A stretch of DNA of 64,000 bases from Ruminococcaceae bacterium Marseille-P2935 (GCA_900104565.1 LT629952.1:682001-746000); one strand, 5' to 3'. Numbered from the stretch's first letter, positions 46,143-56,006 are shown. Notes: generated by a model not told the origin, from the sequence alone. Program-made: numbers and translations.

Positions 46143-46769
46143 CTATTCGGCTCCCTCGCTGACGGGGTTTTGCAGAATTTGTTCAAACAGGTCTGCCGCC
46201 ACACGTTTCAACTGCTCGGTGGTAAATACATTGGTAATAACATGGTCGGAGCGACGCATGTAATAATAATCGTCATTTTGAGAATTCATACGATTCTCCG
46301 CTTCTCTCACTGTCAGACCGTCACGCTGCATGATGCGGCGCTGGCGTATATCCCGTGGGGCTATGATCGAGATTGTTACATCACAAAACTGATCCGCGCC
46401 GCTTTCAAATAAGGTCGGTGCGTCCAGCACCACCAGCTTTTCCCCGTACTTTCTGTACTGTTCTATGGTATGTTTTATTTTTTCAAATATGTATGGGTTT
46501 ATGACCCGGTTCAGTTTCTCCAGCTTGGTTTTATCGGCAAAAACAATGGACGCCAGTTTTCTGCGGTCCAATCCGCTGCCGGGCGTCAGAATTTCTTTTC
46601 CAAAAACTTCTACTAGCTCTGATAAGCAAGGGGTCCCGGGTTCCACCACACGGCGGGCAATACTGTCGCAATTGATCACCGGGTAACCCAGCTCGCTCAA
46701 ATAGGTGCACAGGGTAGTTTTCCCGCTGCCCGTCTGGCCGGTCAACCCAACCACCAATGTTTTGTTCAT
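46143..46769 (-). CDS. coaE: Dephospho-CoA kinase
   Basis: CoaE phosphorylates dephospho-CoA to complete coenzyme A. The 208-residue product has the P-loop GQTGSGKT at residues 11-18, the conserved INCDSIARRVVEPG and the LDAPTLFE motif. It overlaps the upstream threonylcarbamoyl-AMP synthase gene by 4 nt (ATGA) and abuts the transglycosylase gene. Confidence 0.97.
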   Translation of the reverse strand: MNKTLVVGLTGQTGSGKTTLCTYLSELGYPVINCDSIARRVVEPGTPCLSELVEVFGKEILTPGSGLDRRKLASIVFADKTKLEKLNRVINPYIFEKIKHTIEQYRKYGEKLVVLDAPTLFESGADQFCDVTISIIAPRDIRQRRIMQRDGLTVREAENRMNSQNDDYYYMRRSDHVITNVFTTEQLKRVAADLFEQILQNPVSEGAE

Positions 46770-47797
46770 AAGCGAACCACCTCAAATTCTGCGGCACGAA
46801 TCAGCCGGTTGTATACTGCCAGCCCAATTCCCTCCTGGGAAGGGCATCGGGCATACACCATTTGTGCGCCCATATCGTCCAATTGCCGAAGGCAGTCAAA
46901 TAAATGCTGAGCCTGGGTGAGCGGGTCTTGTCTTTTTCCATAAACGACACACGGCAGGGGGATAATTTTATCTTCCCCTTCGAAGCAAAGCGCAACCGTT
47001 TTGCCATTTTGATGTGCAGCGGCATATGCTGTAAACGAGTCAAGATCTGAATCGACCAGAACAACCTTTGCTTTTGGAGCATAGTGCCGGTATTTCATTC
47101 CCGGTGATGCGGCCGTTACACCCTGTTCCAGTTTTTCTTTTACTGCCGGGTCCATTTTGATATCCGGTAAAATCCCCTTAAGCTGTTCAAAGGTTACCGC
47201 ACCCGGGCGCAGTAAACGCGGGGGTGATTGTGCCAAGGTAATGACAGTGGATTCCACCCCAAACCCGCACTCTCCGCCATCAACAATGGCGTCCACCCGG
47301 CCCAACAGGTCATGCACGCAATGCTGCGCTGTTGTTGGGCTTGGGCTGCCCGAAAGATTGGCCGATGGTGCGGCCAATGGCTTTCCGGTTAGGGCAATAA
47401 TCCGCCTTGCCACCGGGTGGCTGGGCATTCTGACAGCAACCGTACCTAATCCCCCCGAGGTCTCTGGCGGGACTTTATCTGTTTTGGGTAAAATAATGGT
47501 CAGGGGGCCTGGCCAAAACTTCTGTGCCAGGCGAAAAGCCGGCTCCGGGAATTCTTTTACCAGACCATCCAGCATTTCCAAATCGCTGATGTGCACAATC
47601 AGCGGGTTATCCTGCGGTCTTCCTTTTGCAGCAAATATTTTAGCAGCAGCATCACCATTTAGGGCATCTGCCGCCAGCCCATAGACAGTTTCGGTAGGAA
47701 TTGCAACCAAACCGCCTTCCCGTAAAATTTGGGCGGCCTCGCTGAGGTCTACAATTTCTCCACGATCATCATAAGCTGATATCAGCTTGGTATTCAC
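46766..47797 (-). CDS. L-threonylcarbamoyladenylate synthase (Sua5/YwlC)
   Basis: The enzyme makes threonylcarbamoyl-AMP from threonine, bicarbonate and ATP for the t6A modification of tRNAs reading ANN codons. The 343-residue product is the long Sua5 form: a YrdC domain (IPTETVYGLAADAL, AAKGRPQDNPLIVH, PLAAPSANLSG) plus the C-terminal Sua5 domain starting near ASPGMKYRHYAPK. The long form is normal in Firmicutes. It lies 23 nt after prfA, and prfA-ywlC linkage is common in this phylum. Confidence 0.96.
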   Translation of the reverse strand: MNTKLISAYDDRGEIVDLSEAAQILREGGLVAIPTETVYGLAADALNGDAAAKIFAAKGRPQDNPLIVHISDLEMLDGLVKEFPEPAFRLAQKFWPGPLTIILPKTDKVPPETSGGLGTVAVRMPSHPVARRIIALTGKPLAAPSANLSGSPSPTTAQHCVHDLLGRVDAIVDGGECGFGVESTVITLAQSPPRLLRPGAVTFEQLKGILPDIKMDPAVKEKLEQGVTAASPGMKYRHYAPKAKVVLVDSDLDSFTAYAAAHQNGKTVALCFEGEDKIIPLPCVVYGKRQDPLTQAQHLFDCLRQLDDMGAQMVYARCPSQEGIGLAVYNRLIRAAEFEVVRL

Positions 47798-47820
47798 GTC
47801 TTCATCCCTTTCCAGGCGGC

Positions 47821-48894
47821 TTATTCTGCCTGTGCTTTTAACCGTTCGGCCTGGTCATAGGTGATCAGGGCATCAATAATTTCCTGCAAATCCCCGTTGA
47901 GGATCGCTTCAATTCTATATAAGGTCAGGCCGATGCGGTGGTCTGTCACCCGGCCCTGGGGGTAGTTATAGGTTCGAATACGCTCCGAACGGTCACCGGT
48001 ACCAACCTGGGAACGGCGTTCCATGGCGATTTTATCATTCTGTTCCTGCAGGCTTTTTTCGTAAAGCTTGGAGCGCAGTACCTTCATTGCCTTGTCCTTA
48101 TTCTTATACTGGCTTCGTTCATCCTGGCACTCCACAACAATACCAGTAGGCAGATGGGTAATTCGAATAGCCGATTCGGTTTTATTTACGTGCTGGCCGC
48201 CTGCGCCGCCTGCACGGTAGGTATCAATTTGAAGGTCCCCGGCATTAATTTCTATTTCAACCTCCTCTGCCTCGGGCAGTACCGCCACAGTAACAGTTGA
48301 AGTGTGAATACGGCCCTGGGTTTCCGTCTCGGGTACACGCTGCACACGGTGCACGCCGCTTTCGTATTTCAGCCTGGAATACGCCCCATCTCCTTCGATT
48401 AGGAAGCTGACCTCTTTAAAACCGCCCAGCTCCGTTTCGTTGGAATTCATTAGCTCGGTTTTCCAACCTTGGGCCTCGGCGTACATACTGTACATACGGT
48501 ACAGGGAATTAGCAAATAATGCCGCTTCGTCCCCGCCAGCACCGCCGCGGATTTCAATAATAACGTTTTTGTCATCATTGGGGTCTTTGGGCAGCAGTAA
48601 AATTTTCATCTCTTCCGAAATTTCTTCTATGCGAGCCTTGTTTGTTTCAAACTGCTCCTGCACCATCTCTTTAAAGTCTTTATCCAGTCCGCCTTCCTCC
48701 AGCATGGCCCGGGCTTCATCCATATCTGCTTTTGCAGCAGAATATTCCCGGTATTTTTCAACTACCGGGGTAAGGTTTTTATATTCCTTCATCAGGTTTT
48801 TGTACTGTTCGTTATCGCTGACAACCGCAGGGTCCATCAGCTTCTCGTTAATTTCATTATACCGTTCTTCTACGGCCTTTAATTTTTCAAACAT
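47821..48894 (-). CDS. prfA: Peptide chain release factor 1
   Basis: RF1 terminates translation at UAA and UAG. The 357-residue product has the catalytic GGQ in [15 protein letters not shown] and the codon-recognition PET variant in VPETETQGR, which fits RF1 rather than RF2; there is no internal programmed frameshift site. I chose the ATG at 48894 ([12 protein letters not shown]), the family-typical start. The frame is open for 50 codons further upstream, but those residues resemble nothing and overlap DUF951. A GTG just before the ATG could also serve. Confidence 0.96.
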   Translation of the reverse strand: MFEKLKAVEERYNEINEKLMDPAVVSDNEQYKNLMKEYKNLTPVVEKYREYSAAKADMDEARAMLEEGGLDKDFKEMVQEQFETNKARIEEISEEMKILLLPKDPNDDKNVIIEIRGGAGGDEAALFANSLYRMYSMYAEAQGWKTELMNSNETELGGFKEVSFLIEGDGAYSRLKYESGVHRVQRVPETETQGRIHTSTVTVAVLPEAEEVEIEINAGDLQIDTYRAGGAGGQHVNKTESAIRITHLPTGIVVECQDERSQYKNKDKAMKVLRSKLYEKSLQEQNDKIAMERRSQVGTGDRSERIRTYNYPQGRVTDHRIGLTLYRIEAILNGDLQEIIDALITYDQAERLKAQAE

Positions 48895-49033
48895 CACAAC
48901 CGCTTTCTCCGTATGCGGACTAATTTGCATATACTTATTTTTTGCCATACGGTGCAAAAAATAAGCAGTTAAACTGCCATGGCCGGTTTGGTACTCCCAT
49001 TCTATTGGCAGGCAGTTCATATGAAACAAAGGG

Positions 49034-49228
49034 CTAATTCCCATCCGCAGGCGGGTGTAAAATTTTCTTTATATTTTTTTCCGCCTTTACCCGGGGCACC
49101 ATCACCTCGCGGCCACAGCCCTTGCATTTTAATTTAAAATCCATACCGCTGCGAGTTACTAAAAATTCGTTGGCGCCACAGGGATGATTTTTTTTCATCA
49201 CCAGCGTGTCTCCCACTCTGACGTCCAT
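49034..49228 (-). CDS. DUF951 family small zinc-ribbon protein
   Basis: A 64-residue protein of the DUF951 family (YyzM in Bacillus subtilis). It has Cys17 (HPCGANEF) and the pair Cys35/Cys38 (KCKGCGREV), a likely zinc-ribbon, and the fixed [11 protein letters not shown] start. Its role is unknown, though it is nearly universal in Firmicutes and often sits near translation or replication genes. It lies 140 nt upstream of prfA. Confidence 0.88.
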   Translation of the reverse strand: MDVRVGDTLVMKKNHPCGANEFLVTRSGMDFKLKCKGCGREVMVPRVKAEKNIKKILHPPADGN

Positions 49229-49486
49229 CTCTTTCCCCCCCGAATATCATCGCATAGTATACAATATTATAGCAGAAATATATGGAAGATGGCAATTGTT
49301 TTATTTAAGCCGTAATTTTCATGTTTATCTTTTGCCGCTCTGCAAACAATATGCTAAAAAGAGAAAGGCAGGTGAAGGTTTATCGCCGAAATTTACAGCC
49401 GTTTTGATGATATGCAATTAGCCAAATTGGCGTTTTCCCGTTTACAGCAGACTATTCCATTTATTTCAAATTTGGAGGTGTTCACT

Positions 49487-49765
49487 TTGGAAAAAGATAT
49501 GGACCGTGAAATGACCCCTTATGCATCTTCACATTATTATGGCTCAGACCCTTACTCTGACGCACCATATTCCCTGCCTTCCACAAAAAATATTGCCAGA
49601 ATTGATCCGGAGGAACAATTTGCCATGCCCTCAGAGGACGGCTACTCTGAAACGGAACAAGACGAGGTTTGGATGAAACTAACCTGTTCCGACCATGAAG
49701 CAAATGCAACCGCTGATCGTTTAGCCAGGTATGGAGCTCAAAAAATTCATATCCGCCATAGTTAA
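49487..49765 (+). CDS. Small acidic protein of unknown function, TTG start
   Basis: A 92-residue acidic protein. I chose the TTG at 49487 because GGAGGTG lies 6 nt upstream; earlier and later ATGs have no site. The N-terminal half is disordered-looking with Ser, Tyr, Pro and Asp (YASSHYYGSDPYSDAPYS); the C-terminal half, WMKLTCSDHEANATADRLARYGAQKI, looks like a small beta-alpha-beta element of the kind seen in YflT-like stress proteins, though that similarity is a guess. It is 290 nt upstream of the S1-domain gene on the same strand. Confidence 0.65.
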   Translation: MEKDMDREMTPYASSHYYGSDPYSDAPYSLPSTKNIARIDPEEQFAMPSEDGYSETEQDEVWMKLTCSDHEANATADRLARYGAQKIHIRHS

Positions 49766-49986
49766 AACAGTTGTGGGTAAGGGTCAAAGGGTAAAGGCCA
49801 AAACACTGCCCTCGCTCCAAAAAATTATACCCCAAAGGATAACTTTGCTTGCATAGAATAACAATCTTTATTTTCCTGACACATGCTGGTAATTTTGTCC
49901 AATGAAACCGTCATGATCCCTTCTATTTTTGAATATATATGGTATCGGCAGCTTGGTCAGCAAAATTTTGCTGATACGGGAGCAAA

Positions 49987-50032
49987 AAACGGATGATTGC
50001 CGCTGATATGCCGGCAAAAAAGGATGCCGTTT
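49987..50032 (+). promoter_or_regulatory. Hairpin in the leader of the S1-domain gene
   Basis: The leader folds as an outer stem AAACGG/CCGTTT (49987-49992 with 50027-50032) and an inner stem TTGCCG/CGGCAA (49997-50002 with 50012-50017). It ends about 9 nt before the GAGGAGGG ribosome binding site. A structured leader ahead of an RNA-binding protein suggests autoregulation, by inference only. Confidence 0.4.
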
Positions 50033-50055
50033 GTCAAAAGAGGAGGGTATCGTAA

Positions 50056-50994
50056 ATGTCAATCTATAAACCGGAAGGTCAGCTGATTCATACTGCAGAA
50101 AACACCGCTGCGCTCCGTTCGGCATCCTCTCTGCTGGATGCTTTTACAGCGCAAAAAATTCTAGAAGCACGAGTTCTCATCTGCGACAGCGACCATAACC
50201 TAGTGGTGGACCTTGGGTGTACAAAGGGAATTATCCCCCGTCTTGAAGGGGCGGTGGGAATTCGAGAAGGCATCACCAAGGACATTGCTATTATTTCCAG
50301 GGTAAACAAACCAGTTTGTTTTCAAATTATCTCATTAGACCACTGGGAGGACGGCAGAATTAAGCCGATTCTTTCACGCCGGGCGGTACAGCAGCAATGC
50401 TATGATGAGTATATCTCACAGTTAACCCCCGGTGATATTATTCCGGCAGTGGTAACCCATCTGGAACCTTTTGGATGCTTTGTGGATATTGGCTGCGGTA
50501 TTCCGTCTTTAATTCCCATCGATGCCATTTCGGTCTCCCGCATCTCCCATCCCAGCGACCGGTTCCGCCCAGGGCAGGAGATTTACGCTGTAATTAAGAC
50601 TGTAGAAGACGGCATACGGGTTACCCTTTCCCATAAGGAGCTGTTAGGAACCTGGGAGGACAACGCCGCTTTATTTACCGCTGGCGAAACGGTGGCCGGA
50701 ATTGTGCGTTCGGTAGAGGATTATGGCGTTTTTGTTGAGCTCACTCCCAACCTAGCTGGTCTTGCTGAGCCTCGGGACGATGTGTACCCCGGTCAGCATG
50801 CCAGCGTATACATAAAAAATTTAATACCTGAAAAGATGAAGGTGAAGCTGATTATAGTAGATGCTTTTGAAGCAAAGTACGAAATCGAAAAGCCCCGGTA
50901 TTTTATTGACGGCGGCCACCTTACCCGCTGGGTTTACTCTCCCGGCTGCTCTGGCCGGGTCATTGAAACTGTATTTACTGCAAATAAGGAATAA
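50056..50994 (+). CDS. S1-domain RNA-binding protein
   Basis: The 312-residue product contains three S1-like OB-fold repeats: one near residues 35-105 (ARVLICDSDHNLVVDLGCTKG), a clear one near 125-195 (GDIIPAVVTHLEPFGCFVDIG to IRVTLSHKELL), and one near 210-265 (GETVAGIVRSVEDYGVFVEL). It is shorter than true ribosomal protein S1 and lacks the fused HMBPP reductase of some Clostridia. Proteins of this kind bind mRNA or rRNA; the exact partner is unknown. GAGGAGGG precedes the ATG. Confidence 0.88.
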   Translation: MSIYKPEGQLIHTAENTAALRSASSLLDAFTAQKILEARVLICDSDHNLVVDLGCTKGIIPRLEGAVGIREGITKDIAIISRVNKPVCFQIISLDHWEDGRIKPILSRRAVQQQCYDEYISQLTPGDIIPAVVTHLEPFGCFVDIGCGIPSLIPIDAISVSRISHPSDRFRPGQEIYAVIKTVEDGIRVTLSHKELLGTWEDNAALFTAGETVAGIVRSVEDYGVFVELTPNLAGLAEPRDDVYPGQHASVYIKNLIPEKMKVKLIIVDAFEAKYEIEKPRYFIDGGHLTRWVYSPGCSGRVIETVFTANKE

Positions 50995-51024
50995 TCTTCA
51001 TAGTACGAATGTCAAGTGTCATTT

Positions 51025-51059
51025 AAAGGCTGGTATTGGTTAAACCAATACCAGCCTTT
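51025..51059. terminator. Bidirectional terminator between the S1-domain gene and rarA
   Basis: A perfect 16-bp inverted repeat (arms 51025-51040 and 51044-51059, starting AAAGGCTGG) with a TAA loop between two convergent genes. T-runs are short (CTTTC), but the position and stem fit a shared terminator. Confidence 0.7.
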
Positions 51060-51101
51060 CCTGTATGAAATATAAATAGCTTTATTAGGCGGTGATCCAA
51101 A

Positions 51102-52382
51102 TCATTTTTTCTCGGCCTCTTCTTTAATCCGCAGACGGTACTGCAAAGCAGCCTGTTCGGTTTTATTTTTGCCAAAATGATAATAGACTCGGTTTTTCAG
51201 TTCATTGGGCAGGTACTGCTGCTTCACATAGCCATTTTTAAAATTATGGGCATACTGGTAACCAATGGCATGCCCCATCTTTTGGGCTCCGGCATAATGG
51301 CCGTCCTTTAAATAAGCTGGTATCTCTCCATAGCCGCCTGCACGAACATCCTCTAGTGCCGCTTCAATCGCCATAAGGCCGCTGTTGGATTTTGGCAGAG
51401 TGCACAGGTAAATTACCGCTTGTGCCAAGGGCAGCCGCGCTTCGGGCAGGCCAAGCTGCATAGCGGTGTCAACACAGGCTTTTACTACGGTAAGCGCCTG
51501 TGGGTAAGCCAGCCCAATATCCTCGCTTGCAACGCATAAAAGACGTCTGGCCGGAGAAATGATATCTCCGGCAACAATCAGCCGCGCCAAATAATGCAGC
51601 GCTGCGTTTTCGTCCGAACCACGAATTGATTTATGGAAAGCCGATAAAATATCGTAATGTGCGTCAGAATCACGGTCATACCGCATAGAACTGCGCTGGG
51701 ACACCTCTACCGCATCATTTAGAGTGATCAGCTTTTTTTCACCGTCCAACCGGCCGGCAAGATACACCATTTCGACTGCATTAATCGCTTTACGCACATC
51801 TCCGCCGCAGCTTTGGGCAATGCGCTGCACCACCCCGTCCTCAATAAAAAGCGGTAATGCGGATTCCTCTTTTAAAATATTGAAAGCACGATTGACCGCC
51901 TTTTCTACCTCAGCAGGTGTTACCGGCTGGAACTCAAATACGGTACATCGGCTTAAAATTGCATTATAAATATAAAAATAAGGGTTCTCAGTTGTCGATG
52001 CGATCAGGGTAATCGCTCCGGTTTCAATAAATTCCAGCAAAGTTTGCTGCTGCTTTTTATTCAGGTACTGAATTTCATCCAGGTATAAAATGACTCCGTT
52101 TACCCCATCCAGGGTATTTAAATCATCCACAATGGCCTTAATATCTGCCGTACTGGCAGTGGTGCCGTTCAGCCGGTATAATTTGCGGTGTTGGCTTTGT
52201 GCAATAATCCGGGCTACCGTGGTTTTTCCTACTCCAGAGGGCCCATAAAATATTAGATTGGGAAGATTACCGCTTTGTACAATACTGCGCAGTACCTTTC
52301 CCTCAGCCAATAGATGGGTTTGCCCCACAACCTCATCCAATGTCTGCGGCCTAAGGCGGTCGGCTAACGGTGTTGACGGCAT
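51102..52382 (-). CDS. rarA: Replication-associated recombination protein RarA
   Basis: RarA (MgsA) is an AAA+ ATPase that acts at stalled replication forks. The 426-residue product has Walker A GPSGVGKT at residues 47-54, Walker B LYLDEIQYLN near 103, the sensor STTENP and the C-terminal tetramerisation region with GQYLPNELK-type ending (KQQYLPNELKNRVYY). AGGGAG precedes the ATG. It is a single-gene unit here. Confidence 0.97.
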   Translation of the reverse strand: MPSTPLADRLRPQTLDEVVGQTHLLAEGKVLRSIVQSGNLPNLIFYGPSGVGKTTVARIIAQSQHRKLYRLNGTTASTADIKAIVDDLNTLDGVNGVILYLDEIQYLNKKQQQTLLEFIETGAITLIASTTENPYFYIYNAILSRCTVFEFQPVTPAEVEKAVNRAFNILKEESALPLFIEDGVVQRIAQSCGGDVRKAINAVEMVYLAGRLDGEKKLITLNDAVEVSQRSSMRYDRDSDAHYDILSAFHKSIRGSDENAALHYLARLIVAGDIISPARRLLCVASEDIGLAYPQALTVVKACVDTAMQLGLPEARLPLAQAVIYLCTLPKSNSGLMAIEAALEDVRAGGYGEIPAYLKDGHYAGAQKMGHAIGYQYAHNFKNGYVKQQYLPNELKNRVYYHFGKNKTEQAALQYRLRIKEEAEKK

Positions 52383-52978
52383 AGTAATACTCCCTTTCTA
52401 CCGCCCTGCGGCGGCATAAAATGAAAAGCCTGCTGATTATTCAGGCGCGAACCGTTTTAGGAACCCAAAAACATACGGCTGGTGCGTTTTATCCCCCTCC
52501 TGTCAGACGCCTGACAGGAAATGAAAACTTTTTCTGCCACAGGTTCTAGCATAGTTTTTGGAACCATACAAGCTTGTAATTGCATTCCGATAAATAACAA
52601 GCACTTGGCTTAATAAGAGCTCTGTCACATGTGTGATTTTTTTCGAATGAAAAACCTGTTGTGCAACCAGCATGCAAATGCCCGTACCACAAAAAGATTT
52701 CGAATTATAATAGAAGGCACACATACATTCAGGAGGATACCTCGAATAAGGCTCAGGGGTAAATCACCCTCTTTTTCATAACAGGGTTCGCTTCAAGACG
52801 CCCACATTCCAAAAAAACGTACCTGTGCTACCCCTAAAAATACCTGCCTAATCGTTACTCTCTTTTTTTTCTAATCTCACAGCCATTTGTGAGTAGCTGA
52901 TATTTGATAGGCATAGATCCTTCTCTGTGTAAATGTAAGTAACAGACAAACTGTTTTTCAGGATATGCAGGTAACACT
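52383..52978. other. 600-nt non-coding region upstream of rarA
   Basis: No convincing gene. A minus-strand frame at 52503-52724 lacks a ribosome binding site. The part next to rarA holds a rod-like fold (52465-52561, listed separately). Near 52755-52840 AGGGGTA pairs with TACCCCT around an ACCCT/AGGGT hairpin, which could be another structured segment; TATAAT at 52706-52711 has no matching -35. A run of eight T at 52863-52870 ends it. In Bacillus subtilis the 6S RNA gene lies near rarA, so this region is a reasonable place to search. Confidence 0.4.
52424..52561. ncRNA. Candidate rod-shaped structured RNA next to rarA
   Basis: A long imperfect hairpin: outer stem CCAAAAAC (52465-52472) with GTTTTTGG (52554-52561); inner GTTTT (52486-52490) with AAAAC (52524-52528); apical TCCTGTCAG-ACGC-CTGACAGGA (52498-52519), with bulges between. 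On the minus strand a 5-bp GCCTG/CAGGC hairpin and TTTTCATTTT follow (52446-52424) as a weak terminator. The rod with internal loops recalls 6S RNA, but it is short and I see no clear promoter. Confidence 0.3.
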
Positions 52979-53707
52979 CTATCTTTTAGAAAAATTCTGT
53001 ACAAACAGGCTTAAAGACTGTTCCCAAAACAACCAGTCATGTCCCCCTGCCCAGTTTTGGTACTGAACAGGCAGCCCTTGTGCCTTTAGCCCTTGGGCAA
53101 GCTGTTCTGATTCCGGCAGAAGAAGGTCATCCTTTCCACAGGTAATCAAAATTTGGGGGATATCGGCTTTATTTTTCAGCTGGCTGGCAACCTGCAGCAG
53201 CCCATGCTCCTCTGCCTTTCCAATTGCTGGCCGGTCTCGAAAGAAAATTGGGTCCAGCGGCGGAATTTTTGGATTATCAGGGCTTTCTACCGGGGAAAAA
53301 CTACCGCACGCCGCATATTGCTGCGGACAGCACAACGCACAGCGAATAGCGCCGTACCCTCCCATGGAGGCACCTGCTATCAAAGTGTCTTCTTGGTTTG
53401 GCAGTATACCAAATAAATTTTTTACGATCTGCGGCAGTTCTTGGGTCAAATAGGTAAAATACCCGCCGCCATACTGCATATCTGTATAAAAACTACGGTG
53501 TCCCTCCGGAAGTATGACCGTAAGTTCATGCTCCTTTGCAATGCGCTCTAGGGCTGTCATCCGCCACCAGGCTGTCCCATTGTCCTCCAAGCCATGAAGC
53601 AGGTAAAGCACCCGCCTGTGTTTGGGTACAGTTTGGGGGAGGATTGCACCGAGATAAACCTCCATGCCAATGGCCTTTGAAGCTATACTCCCTTGAAAAA
53701 AAGCCAT
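52979..53707 (-). CDS. Alpha/beta hydrolase, esterase D/tributyrin esterase family
   Basis: The 242-residue protein has an alpha/beta-hydrolase fold of the putative esterase family (PF00756). The catalytic triad is readable: Ser114 in AGASMGGYG, Asp in the CGKDDLLLP segment near residue 196 and His in GGHDW near 222; the oxyanion loop is LLHGLEDNGTAWW. There is no signal peptide, so it is probably cytoplasmic. Family members hydrolyse short-chain esters or deacylate carbohydrates. It stands alone between two non-coding regions. Confidence 0.9.
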   Translation of the reverse strand: MAFFQGSIASKAIGMEVYLGAILPQTVPKHRRVLYLLHGLEDNGTAWWRMTALERIAKEHELTVILPEGHRSFYTDMQYGGGYFTYLTQELPQIVKNLFGILPNQEDTLIAGASMGGYGAIRCALCCPQQYAACGSFSPVESPDNPKIPPLDPIFFRDRPAIGKAEEHGLLQVASQLKNKADIPQILITCGKDDLLLPESEQLAQGLKAQGLPVQYQNWAGGHDWLFWEQSLSLFVQNFSKR

Positions 53708-53903
53708 CTCATCCTCCCCCTATCATCTTTTATTTTACCAAGTACTATGTAAAACTGCCCTGTTTTGTAATCATAAGGCAGCGACAAATACCCAAAGGGC
53801 AGCTGTTACTGTCATCTACATCGTTTTTACAAATGGAATGTGCATGATGATTCATTCGCACATCACCTGCGCTATACGATGCAGGCTGTCTTCTACCCTC
53901 TTA

Positions 53904-55157
53904 TTATTCGTAAAGCGGGTACTTTTCACAAAGGGCCATGACGCCCTCCCGGACCTCCGCGGCATATTTTTCAAAGTCAACAGCAGTTTTATAAAAGAAG
54001 TCGGCTACCTGCTCCATGTCAGCCGGCATAAAGCCTCGGGTAGTTACCGCAGGGGTGCCGACCCGAACGCCGCTGGTGACAAAGGGCTTTTGCGGATCGT
54101 TTGGAATTGCGTTTTTATTGACAGTGATATAAACTTCATCCAGCTTTTTTTCAAAATCTTTTCCGGTAATATTAAAGTTGCGCAGATCCAGTAGAATCAG
54201 GTGATTGTCGGTACCGCCCGAAACCATATCGAACCCTTTTGCCTTTAACGCACTGGCAAACGCCTGGGCATTATCAACTACACGGCCCTGGTACGCCTTA
54301 AATTCATCACTCATGGCTTCGCCGAGGCAAACTGCTTTTGCAGCAATAATGTGCATCAACGGGCCGCCCTGGGTACCTGGGAAGATAGCCTTGTCAATCT
54401 TCTGTGCGAGCTCTTCTCTGCACAAAATCATACCGCCGCGAGGGCCGCGCAGGGTTTTATGAGTAGTTGTTGTGACAATATCTGCATAAGGTACCGGGGA
54501 AGGATGTTTACCAGCTGCAACCAGCCCTGCAATATGGGCCATATCTACCATAAAGTAAGCGCCAACCTCTTTGGCAATTTCGCTGATTGTTTTAAAGTCA
54601 ATCACTCTGGGGTAAGCGCTGGCACCAGCAACAATCAACTTTGGTTTATGTTCCTGCGCTAAAGCACGCAGCTTGTCATAATCGATTCTGTGGGTGGTAT
54701 CGTCCACACCATAAGGAATAAAGTTATATTCTTTACCAGAGAAATTTACCGGAGAACCATGGGTTAAATGGCCGCCATGCGCCAAATTCATGCCCAGTAC
54801 AGTATCACCATGCTCCAACAAGGCAAAATAAACGGCAATATTGGCCTGTGCACCAGAATGCGGCTGAACATTGGCATGTTCTGCACCAAAGAGTTTTTTA
54901 GCACGTTCCCGCGCAATATCCTCCACAATGTCCACACACTCGCAGCCGCCATAATAACGCTTGCCAGGGTAGCCTTCTGCATATTTATTAGTCAGGCAGG
55001 AGCCCATTGCTGCCATAACAGCTGGGGAGACGATATTCTCTGAGGCGATCAGCTCTATATTCCTGCGCTGGCGGGCAAGTTCCTTGTCCATTGCCGCAGC
55101 AACGTCGGGATCGCATCCTTTGAGAAAACCAATGGTGTCCATCATCTTTTCGTACAT
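53904..55157 (-). CDS. glyA: Serine hydroxymethyltransferase
   Basis: GlyA interconverts serine and glycine and charges tetrahydrofolate with a one-carbon unit. From the ATG at 55157 (7 nt after GGAGG) the product has 417 residues, the usual size. Landmarks are [33 protein letters not shown], and the PLP lysine in [15 protein letters not shown]. An open frame of 28 codons upstream is leader. It follows the DUF2752 gene by 62 nt on the same strand. Confidence 0.97.
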   Translation of the reverse strand: MYEKMMDTIGFLKGCDPDVAAAMDKELARQRRNIELIASENIVSPAVMAAMGSCLTNKYAEGYPGKRYYGGCECVDIVEDIARERAKKLFGAEHANVQPHSGAQANIAVYFALLEHGDTVLGMNLAHGGHLTHGSPVNFSGKEYNFIPYGVDDTTHRIDYDKLRALAQEHKPKLIVAGASAYPRVIDFKTISEIAKEVGAYFMVDMAHIAGLVAAGKHPSPVPYADIVTTTTHKTLRGPRGGMILCREELAQKIDKAIFPGTQGGPLMHIIAAKAVCLGEAMSDEFKAYQGRVVDNAQAFASALKAKGFDMVSGGTDNHLILLDLRNFNITGKDFEKKLDEVYITVNKNAIPNDPQKPFVTSGVRVGTPAVTTRGFMPADMEQVADFFYKTAVDFEKYAAEVREGVMALCEKYPLYE

Positions 55158-55219
55158 TTTCATTCCTCCAGTAAATTTTGCTGTTCCCTGTGGCCGCAAA
55201 GAAACCGGTTCTTTGGGCG

Positions 55220-55642
55220 CTATCCGTGAAGGCCCTGCCAAATTCTTGGCAGAAGCGCATTCTCATTAATTGTTAGTATACTATAATCTGTCAGAAACAT
55301 CAATGCAAGACGGATGAACCAAACCGCCAAAAATAATAGGCAAATACCCCAAAGAAACTGTTTTGATCGCACAAGCTCCATACGGTCGAATACATATGCC
55401 CAGCCAATAAACAGGGCGGCAGCAATAGTTACTCCAAACAGCGGATGCCACCGAAACGCTGCTATAAAATCAAGCTGTAATACGCTTTTCATGGCTCTGG
55501 TCATGCCGCAGCCCGGGCAGGGAATTCCCAGAGTGGAATAGATTGGGCAATGGTAAAAAAGGGGAAAAAGAAAAACCAGTACCGCTAATACAATAAAAAA
55601 AACAACGGCACGAAATGCACGCTTTTTTGTTATTTCCTTCAC
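55220..55642 (-). CDS. DUF2752 membrane protein
   Basis: A 140-residue membrane protein with the DUF2752 signature CPGCGMTRA after the first helix and about three more hydrophobic helices ([43 protein letters not shown]). The two cysteines of CPGCG could bind metal or form a disulfide. The function is unknown. I chose GTG at 55642 because AAAGGAG lies 8 nt upstream; an in-frame ATG at 55708 has no site. It may be cotranscribed with glyA. Confidence 0.82.
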   Translation of the reverse strand: MKEITKKRAFRAVVFFIVLAVLVFLFPLFYHCPIYSTLGIPCPGCGMTRAMKSVLQLDFIAAFRWHPLFGVTIAAALFIGWAYVFDRMELVRSKQFLWGICLLFLAVWFIRLALMFLTDYSILTINENALLPRIWQGLHG

Positions 55643-56006
55643 AAACCTATCTCCTTTCCGCCAATTATTTTTACATGCTGGCCTGTCCAACTTATTTTTA
55701 CTTATCATGATTTCAATAGGAATACGCCAGGATTATTAGACGGCAGGCCGCCATTAAACATCTTTTAAACATACTTGCTGATATACGGTAACAATAATCC
55801 AAAGCCTGATTTTTAGGCTGCGCAAAAAACACCCAAACGCCAACCTGCCATACCGCACCTGTGCCAAAACTAGAGGGGCATTGTATTGGCGCTAATTTTT
55901 TATTGCGTGCAAATGCCGCTTTTCATCTGTTTTATCCTGGTTCCTTCAATATTTTGAAGAAAAGCATTTTATATTAGCATCCATAGCTGTATATCGCGCT
56001 AATACA
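55643..56006. other. Intergenic region upstream of the DUF2752 gene
   Basis: About 360 bases without a gene. A weak AGCC/GGCT hairpin lies near 55803-55820 and a CTTCAA/TTGAAG inverted repeat near 55951-55964. I see no promoter good enough to call and no reading frame with a ribosome binding site. Confidence 0.4.

Noticed and set aside
48895-49044. A 50-residue N-terminal extension of prfA
   Set aside because: It overlaps DUF951, resembles no release factor, and the family start [12 protein letters not shown] lies at 48894.
52503-52724. A 73-codon minus-strand frame upstream of rarA
   Set aside because: The bases before its ATG are TCCTCC, not a Shine-Dalgarno, and the protein has no recognisable pattern; the region looks non-coding.
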